Part shown: piece after piece, positions 6,275 to 9,890 of the stretch
Numbering within the stretch: position 1 is the stretch's first letter
Layout: every line of letters begins with the position of its first letter
Assembly (NCBI GenBank): GCA_017408305.1
Contig: JAFQUU010000002.1
Coordinates: forward strand, 1-9,890
From: Clostridia bacterium
GTDB lineage: Bacteria; Bacillota; Clostridia; Christensenellales; UBA1242
DNA length: 9,890 nucleotides
Direction: 5' to 3'
Made by a program: the position numbers and the translations under genes
Notes under the pieces: model-generated
The model's input: only the letters and a program-made list of their open reading frames with translations
Databases searched by the model: none
What the model was told of the DNA's origin: nothing

Positions 6275-6290
6275 TATTCAAGGAGATAAA

Positions 6291-7019
6291 ATGAGAACAT
6301 TATTTGCAATGCATTGCATAACGAAAAGAAATTTAAATGACAACTACTATGATGAAAAACTTAAACGTCTTGGCTATGACGATACAAACCTTCCTGAAGA
6401 CCAAATTCCAAGCGAAAGGGATTTGGCAACAGGTCAAGTTGATGAAAGTTTGATTGAAAAAGGCCGCTTTCAAGCAAAACTTTTGGCAGAGCAAGTTAAG
6501 GCTGTTGATTTTGAGGTAAAAAGGATTTATTGTGCAGACCAAAAACGCTGTAAAGAAACTGCCCAGATTATCGCCGACAACATTGGCTATCCTTGCGAAA
6601 TTATCACAGACAAACGCCTCAACGCTCGTGGCTATGGCAAAATTGCTGATGAAGCAATGGACATTGACAAACTTAAGCATTTTTGGCAACACAAAGATGT
6701 GATTACAAATGTTGAAACTATGGAGCTTATTCTTTATTACCTTGTTGCTCCAGAAAAAATTGGTGCAGAACCAAAAAGCAAATTTAAAGCAAGGCTTAAC
6801 AGTTTTATTCAAGACCCTAGCATTAACTTTAATGATGCACTTGTAGTTGCAGGCAGTGATGTTTGGAAACGCATTAAAAAAGACAATATCTTTTATGCAT
6901 ATAAAGATGAAGACAAGGCAGACCTTCGCCGTGGACAACTTGCACAGGTTGACTTTACAAGAGAAAAAGAACAAAAAACCAGAAAAGATAAAGACGCTTC
7001 AGCCGATATGGCAAGATAA
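6291..7019 (+). CDS. Histidine-phosphatase-superfamily protein with degenerate active site
   Basis: This is a 242-residue soluble protein. The start at 6291 has AGGAG 5 bases before it; an in-frame ATG at 6258 lies inside the promoter. The phosphoglycerate-mutase-like fold is indicated by ESLIEKGRFQAKLLAEQV (52-69, family LTxxGxxQA), RIYCADQKRCKETAQIIA (78-95, family YSSDLxRxxxTA) and ALVVAGSDVWKRI (183-195, family VVSHGGVIR). The N-terminal signature RHGETxxN is MHCITKRN (7-14): catalytic His8 remains but the phosphate-binding Arg is Met. At the second histidine position the protein has AGSD instead of SHGG. The C-terminus is a lysine-rich charged tail. With two pocket residues gone it probably binds rather than hydrolyses phosphate, but this is inferred from motif alignment by eye. 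It is 34 bases upstream of a membrane-protein gene in one operon. Confidence 0.75.
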   Translation: MRTLFAMHCITKRNLNDNYYDEKLKRLGYDDTNLPEDQIPSERDLATGQVDESLIEKGRFQAKLLAEQVKAVDFEVKRIYCADQKRCKETAQIIADNIGYPCEIITDKRLNARGYGKIADEAMDIDKLKHFWQHKDVITNVETMELILYYLVAPEKIGAEPKSKFKARLNSFIQDPSINFNDALVVAGSDVWKRIKKDNIFYAYKDEDKADLRRGQLAQVDFTREKEQKTRKDKDASADMAR

Positions 7020-7053
7020 ATAATAAAGTCTTCAAGCAAAGAGGAGAAGAAAA

Positions 7054-7425
7054 ATGACCAAATTTAGCAAACTAAAAAAACTTGTTTCTAAACAAAGAGA
7101 ATCTTTGTATAATATTAAAAATAGGATTCAAGAAAAGTATGATGACAAATTTTTGACTTTAATCGGAAATGAAGAAAATCCTATAAAACGTAAAGCATAC
7201 GATTGTGCTTATACTGTTCTTGTACCGACTGCCGCAACTATGTCGGCTGGAACTGCATTGGGTTTTGCTATAGGATGTGGTGCTATGGCTTTAGGTGCTA
7301 TGCCTGCCTTGCATGCAATAGGATATTGTACTGTGGGTGGATTTGTGCTTGGAAGCCTTGCGTGGCCTGCTAACTTACTTACCGAAAAAGTTTGTGAAGA
7401 AATAGAAGATTATTTAGACTATTAA
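7054..7425 (+). CDS. Hypothetical membrane protein, 123 residues
   Basis: I do not recognise this protein. The first 48 residues are basic and charged (FSKLKKLVSKQRESLYNIK), probably cytoplasmic. Two or three Gly/Ala-rich hydrophobic segments follow (about 51-81 and 84-106, with GTALGFAIGCGAMALGAM in the first), and the tail CEEIEDYLDY (114-123) is acidic. AGGAG (7042-7046) lies 7 bases before the ATG. The 34-base gap from the phosphatase-like gene and the terminator right after suggest a two-gene operon, so the two products may act together at the membrane. The Gly-rich segments resemble those of small channel-like or membrane-inserting proteins, but no family is claimed. Confidence 0.75.
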   Translation: MTKFSKLKKLVSKQRESLYNIKNRIQEKYDDKFLTLIGNEENPIKRKAYDCAYTVLVPTAATMSAGTALGFAIGCGAMALGAMPALHAIGYCTVGGFVLGSLAWPANLLTEKVCEEIEDYLDY

Positions 7426-7452
7426 AAAACTGAACATCATGTTCAGTTTTTT
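7424..7452. terminator. Bidirectional terminator between convergent genes
   Basis: A perfect 12-bp stem, AAAAAACTGAAC against GTTCAGTTTTTT, encloses the loop ATCAT. T runs occur in both directions. It overlaps the stop of the 123-residue gene and lies 51 bases beyond the stop of the convergent 161-residue gene. The 51 bases between hold nothing else that I can see. Confidence 0.9.
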
Positions 7453-7503
7453 CATTTTTATGTTATTAGTATTTACATTTCTTTGATTTGATTAAAAATA
7501 ATT

Positions 7504-7989
7504 TTAGTCCCAACCTCCCATTTCATGGGTAAAATGTTCCTTAATAACCACTGTGGCGCCTATACCCATAAATATGCCAGCGCTTATTCCGAAAGCAGAA
7601 AGTCTATAGGCACGTTCCCAATCACCTGTGTTTATGCCGGTATAATATCCTGCAATCAAAAATGGTGCAGCAATCGCAGCAGCAGATGCCACATAAAGAC
7701 AAGCCGTTTTGAAGGTGGAATCAAAATCTATTCCTCGATATCCTCTTTGTCGTGCTTCAATATAGGCTTTATCAATAACACATAATTTATTGTCTTCAAT
7801 GTATTTGAGTGCTTTATCAAAAAGTTCTTCATCAAAATTCGGATCAGCATGATTAATATATAATCTATATACCTCACCTAGCTGATTTACTTCATATTGC
7901 CCTACAAATGGAATTTCATTTATATCAATTTTTTCCCCATTGCTATCGTTGTACAGTTCTATAACAGAAATTTGTGGGTATAAATACAT
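7504..7989 (-). CDS. Membrane protein, 161 residues, soluble N-terminal domain plus TGDW hairpin
   Basis: The start is ATG at 7989, with AAGGAG (8002-7997) 7 bases before it; a longer reading from 8037 would begin upstream of the predicted transcription start. Residues 1-93 are soluble and acidic (for example YNDSNGEKIDINEIPF, 13-28, and NFDEELFDKALKYIEDN, 51-67). Two hydrophobic segments follow (about 94-117 and 131-149) joined by GINTGDWERAYRL (118-130), and the protein ends HEMGGWD. The hairpin loop and the FG after it match those of the 55- and 57-residue proteins at 5790-6147, so this looks like a larger member of the same family with an added domain. It is a single-gene unit with its own promoter, divergent from ylxM-ffh. 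Function unknown. Confidence 0.8.
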   Translation of the reverse strand: MYLYPQISVIELYNDSNGEKIDINEIPFVGQYEVNQLGEVYRLYINHADPNFDEELFDKALKYIEDNKLCVIDKAYIEARQRGYRGIDFDSTFKTACLYVASAAAIAAPFLIAGYYTGINTGDWERAYRLSAFGISAGIFMGIGATVVIKEHFTHEMGGWD

Positions 7990-8027
7990 GGTAAATCTCC
8001 TTTTTAAACGATTTTCTATTTGTTTAC

Positions 8028-8056
8028 AATTTAACACACATATAAGAAAGTGTCAA
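8028..8056 (-). promoter_or_regulatory. Promoter of the 161-residue membrane-protein gene
   Basis: On the minus strand: a perfect TTGACA (8056-8051), a 17-base spacer ending TATGTGTGT, and -10 TAAATT (8033-8028). Expected +1 is about 8021. It shares AGGTATTGAC and GTGTGTTAA with the hairpin-pair promoter at the same spacing. Confidence 0.7.
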
Positions 8057-8079
8057 TACCTGAAATTTTGAAAAAGTTA

Positions 8080-8108
8080 TTGACAAAAAAAGTTAGGTGT
8101 GTTATAAA
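8080..8108 (+). promoter_or_regulatory. Promoter of ylxM-ffh
   Basis: A perfect TTGACA (8080-8085), a 17-base spacer ending TTAGGTGTGT, and TATAAA (8103-8108). Expected +1 is about 8115. It is divergent from the promoter at 8028-8056, with 23 bases between the -35 boxes. Confidence 0.8.
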
Positions 8109-8113
8109 TATGT

Positions 8114-8135
8114 TGTCAACCAAAAAAGGTTGACA
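8114..8135 (+). promoter_or_regulatory. Hairpin or operator at the 5' end of the ylxM-ffh leader
   Basis: TGTCAACC (8114-8121) and GGTTGACA (8128-8135) are perfectly complementary around an A6 loop. The predicted +1 falls at its first bases, so it may cap and stabilise the mRNA. As DNA it could equally be a repressor site just after +1. No T run follows, so it is not a terminator. Confidence 0.6.
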
Positions 8136-8139
8136 CATG

Positions 8140-8151
8140 TGGGGAGGGGGG
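8140..8151 (+). promoter_or_regulatory. Very G-rich ribosome binding region of ylxM
   Basis: Twelve bases just before the ylxM ATG are G apart from one T and one A, with GGGGAGG as the anti-16S match. This is unusual in such an AT-rich window, where other sites are AAGGAG or AGGAGG. Confidence 0.6.
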
Positions 8152-8152
8152 A

Positions 8153-8473
8153 ATGAAACTTGAACAACTTGAAAAAAGCAACAGGCTTTATGAAACCTAT
8201 CAGTTTTGTTTAACACCTTCTCAAAAAGAGGTTTTGGGACTTCTTTTGGTTGATGGGCTTCAAACCACAGAAATTGCTGAAATTTTGGGCACAACCAAGC
8301 AGGCAATCAGCAAAAATGTGGTGGTGGCACAAAAAAAACTGCAAAATATGGAAAACAACTTGCAATTTTTGGCTTTTCAGGATAAAATAAGGCAAGATTT
8401 GCTTGAACTTTTAAGGCTTTCAACCGAGGCTCAGGTACAGGCAAAACTAAAAAAGATGCTAAAGGAGTGTTAA
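8153..8473 (+). CDS. ylxM: YlxM/p13-family helix-turn-helix protein
   Basis: This is a 106-residue protein of the YlxM (SRP-associated p13-like) family. Its gene typically precedes ffh in Bacillota. Seen: LYETYQFCLTPSQKEVLGLL (12-31) and a sigma-factor-region-4-like helix-turn-helix TTEIAEILGTTKQAISKNV (38-56), followed by helical, lysine-rich sequence with KLQNMENNL (62-70). Family members have been linked to signal recognition particle function, modulating Ffh; the HTH could also bind DNA. The C-terminal part (about 80-106) extends as a charged helix. The TAA stop abuts the ffh ATG with no gap, so translation is probably coupled. The start has a G-rich ribosome binding site. Confidence 0.92.
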   Translation: MKLEQLEKSNRLYETYQFCLTPSQKEVLGLLLVDGLQTTEIAEILGTTKQAISKNVVVAQKKLQNMENNLQFLAFQDKIRQDLLELLRLSTEAQVQAKLKKMLKEC

Positions 8474-9799
8474 ATGGCATTATTTTCCGGATTGTCCGAC
8501 AAACTTAATCACATATTTTCAAAACTTAAAAGCAGGGGCAAACTTACTGCACTTGAAATTAAAGAAGCAATGCGTGAGGTAAGAATTGCACTTTTAGAAG
8601 CCGATGTGAACTACTTGGTTGCAAAAAGTTTTGTGGCAAAGGTAAGTGAAAAAGCACTTGGCGAAGAGGTTTTGAAAAGTTTGACACCTGCCCAGCAGGT
8701 AATCAAAATTGTGCGTGATGAACTGACTGAACTTCTTGGCAGTGGCAATTCAAAATTGCAATTTGGCAGTCAAAACCCAGCAGTGATTCTTATGTGTGGG
8801 CTTCAGGGTGCTGGTAAAACATCAACTTGTGGAAAACTTGCGTACCACTTAAAACAGACAGGCAAAAAGCCACTTTTGGTTGCGTGCGATATTTATCGCC
8901 CTGCTGCAATCAATCAACTTCAAGTTGTTGGAAAAAGTGCCAATGCCGAAGTGTTTGAGCGTGGCACACAAAACCCTGTTAAAACTGCAAAAGAAGCAGT
9001 GGAGTATGCAAGGTCAACCCTTAAGTTTGATGTTGTGATTATCGATACAGCAGGTCGCCTGCACATTGATGACTCACTCATGCAAGAACTTGAGGAAATC
9101 AAAAAGGCAGTAAACCCTGCAGAAATTCTTTTGGTGGTTGACAGTATGACAGGGCAGGACGCAGTAAATGTCAGTCAAACTTACAACGAAAGGCTTGGCA
9201 TTACTGGCGTGATTTTGTCTAAACTTGATGGCGACACTCGTGGTGGTGCAGCACTTTCGATTAAGGAAGTAACAAGCAAACCAATCAAGTTTATTTCAAC
9301 AGGCGAAAAAATTCCAGACCTTGAAGCGTTTTATCCAGACCGAATGGCTTCACGTATACTTGGTATGGGCGATGTGCTTTCACTTATTGAAAAGGTTGAA
9401 GCAACTGTTGAAAAAGACGAGGCAATCAAACTTCAAAAGCAAATCAGGGAAAACAGTTTCACTTTTGAAGATTATTTGGTGCAGATGGAACGCCTTAACA
9501 AAATGGGTGGCATAAACTCGCTTATGGCAATGCTTCCAAGCAGTGTTACAAAAGGCCTTGGTGGTGCACAGGTTGATGAGAAAGACCTTAAGAAAAACAA
9601 AGCAATTATCCAAAGCATGACCCCACATGAACGCCTTAACCCAAATTTAATCAAGGGTGGGCAAAGAAAACGCATTGCAAGTGGCAGTGGCACATCAATT
9701 CAAGATGTCAACAAACTTTTAAAACAGTTTGAAAATGCCAAAAGCAGCATGAAAATGCTTTCAAACAATCGTTTTGCAAGAAAGAAATTTAAATTTTAA
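8474..9799 (+). CDS. ffh: Signal recognition particle GTPase Ffh (SRP54)
   Basis: At 441 residues it has full length for the family. Ffh binds 4.5S/6S SRP RNA and signal sequences of nascent membrane proteins and delivers ribosomes to FtsY. Seen: the N domain (1-about 90, with ALLEADVNYLVAKSFV at 39-54); G1 CGLQGAGKTSTCGKLA (108-123); DIYRPAAINQL (139-149); G3 DTAGRLH (191-197); G4 SKLDGDTRGGA (249-259); and the M domain with FEDYLVQMERLNKMGGINSL (331-350), SMTPHER (381-387) and the RNA-binding RKRIASGSG (398-406). It ends in a basic tail NNRFARKKFKF. AAAGGAG (8461-8467) inside ylxM is the ribosome binding site. The next gene is rpsP, as in many Bacillota. All motifs are intact. Confidence 0.98.
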   Translation: MALFSGLSDKLNHIFSKLKSRGKLTALEIKEAMREVRIALLEADVNYLVAKSFVAKVSEKALGEEVLKSLTPAQQVIKIVRDELTELLGSGNSKLQFGSQNPAVILMCGLQGAGKTSTCGKLAYHLKQTGKKPLLVACDIYRPAAINQLQVVGKSANAEVFERGTQNPVKTAKEAVEYARSTLKFDVVIIDTAGRLHIDDSLMQELEEIKKAVNPAEILLVVDSMTGQDAVNVSQTYNERLGITGVILSKLDGDTRGGAALSIKEVTSKPIKFISTGEKIPDLEAFYPDRMASRILGMGDVLSLIEKVEATVEKDEAIKLQKQIRENSFTFEDYLVQMERLNKMGGINSLMAMLPSSVTKGLGGAQVDEKDLKKNKAIIQSMTPHERLNPNLIKGGQRKRIASGSGTSIQDVNKLLKQFENAKSSMKMLSNNRFARKKFKF

Positions 9800-9806
9800 A
9801 AACGGT

Positions 9807-9835
9807 ATTTACACTAAATTATAGTGCGAATATAT
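9807..9835 (+). promoter_or_regulatory. Promoter of rpsP
   Basis: TTTACA (9807-9812), a 17-base spacer and TATATA (9830-9835), with expected +1 about 9842. The spacer holds an inverted repeat CACTA-N5-TAGTG (9811-9825). No terminator separates ffh from rpsP, so readthrough is also likely. Confidence 0.6.
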
Positions 9836-9855
9836 AAATTTTATAGGAGGAAAAA

Positions 9856-9890
9856 ATGGCAGTTAAAATTAGACTTACAAGAATGGGAGA
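9856..9890 (+). CDS. rpsP: Ribosomal protein S16, first 11 residues (gene continues outside window)
   Basis: The frame starts MAVKIRLTRMG, the characteristic N-terminus of 30S ribosomal protein S16, and runs off the window. AGGAGG (9845-9850) is 5 bases before the ATG. rpsP following ffh is the common order (ffh-rpsP-rimM-trmD-rplS) in Bacillota. Only 11 residues are visible, but the match and the context agree. Confidence 0.93.
   Translation, partial: MAVKIRLTRMG

Noticed and set aside
6258..6290. Upstream ATG giving an 11-residue longer phosphatase-like protein
   Set aside because: The ATG lies within the -10/palindrome, upstream of the predicted +1; the ATG at 6291 has AGGAG at good spacing and starts the family fold.
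6333..6974. Minus-strand open frame of 213 codons
   Set aside because: It is antisense to the phosphatase-like gene, with the same Cys/Phe-rich artefact composition and no start signals.
7990..8037. Upstream start giving a 16-residue longer 161-residue membrane protein
   Set aside because: It lies upstream of the predicted transcription start, in the promoter spacer; ATG at 7989 has AAGGAG 7 bases before it.
8140..8151. G-quadruplex in the ylxM leader
   Set aside because: Only two G tracts are present (four and six G), not the four separated tracts needed for an intramolecular quadruplex.
8137..8163. Eight-codon upstream frame (MWGGGNET) overlapping the ylxM start
   Set aside because: No ribosome binding site and no known regulatory pattern; the G run explains its codons.
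1..9890. CRISPR array, tRNA/rRNA gene, transposase or integrase
   Set aside because: Read on both strands, no spaced direct repeats, cloverleaf, rRNA-like block or mobile-element protein was found.

Overview
The window looks like the chromosome of a low-GC Gram-positive bacterium, most likely an uncultured member of the Clostridia. The pointers are AT-rich sequence, strong AGGAGG-type ribosome binding sites, a SpoVB/MurJ-type flippase next to an HU gene, and a ylxM-ffh-rpsP order typical of Bacillota. The genus cannot be told from the sequence. No tRNA, rRNA, insertion sequence or CRISPR array was seen.

Left part (1-5001), housekeeping. A tRNA-dihydrouridine synthase (dusB) runs leftward out of the window. 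Divergent from it, a polysaccharide/lipid II-type flippase overlaps an HU-like gene by 4 bases, and a terminator follows. A divergent FtsA-like ATPase comes next, then ftsZ with its own promoter and terminator. FtsA and FtsZ form the cell-division pair, but this FtsA ends without the usual membrane-anchoring tail.

Middle part (5002-about 8060), accessory region. Six genes without an obvious housekeeping role sit here: a 233-residue orphan; two tandem small membrane proteins on the minus strand (57 and 55 residues); a histidine-phosphatase-fold protein with damaged active-site motifs, followed by a 123-residue membrane protein; and a 161-residue membrane protein on the minus strand. The two small proteins and the tail of the 161-residue protein share a two-helix hairpin with a T(G/N)DW turn, so they look like one small undescribed family. 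Convergent units are separated by near-perfect bidirectional terminators, and several promoters carry palindromes or a shared box beside the -10.

Right part (about 8080-9890), protein-export and translation operon. ylxM and ffh are adjacent, behind a promoter whose leader holds a hairpin and a very G-rich ribosome binding site. rpsP then begins behind its own promoter and leaves the window.

Most interesting: the T(G/N)DW hairpin family and its promoters, the degenerate phosphatase operon with an 18-bp palindromic operator candidate, the HU with Phe at the DNA-kinking proline position, the tail-less FtsA, and a dusB whose predicted mRNA starts exactly at the start codon.
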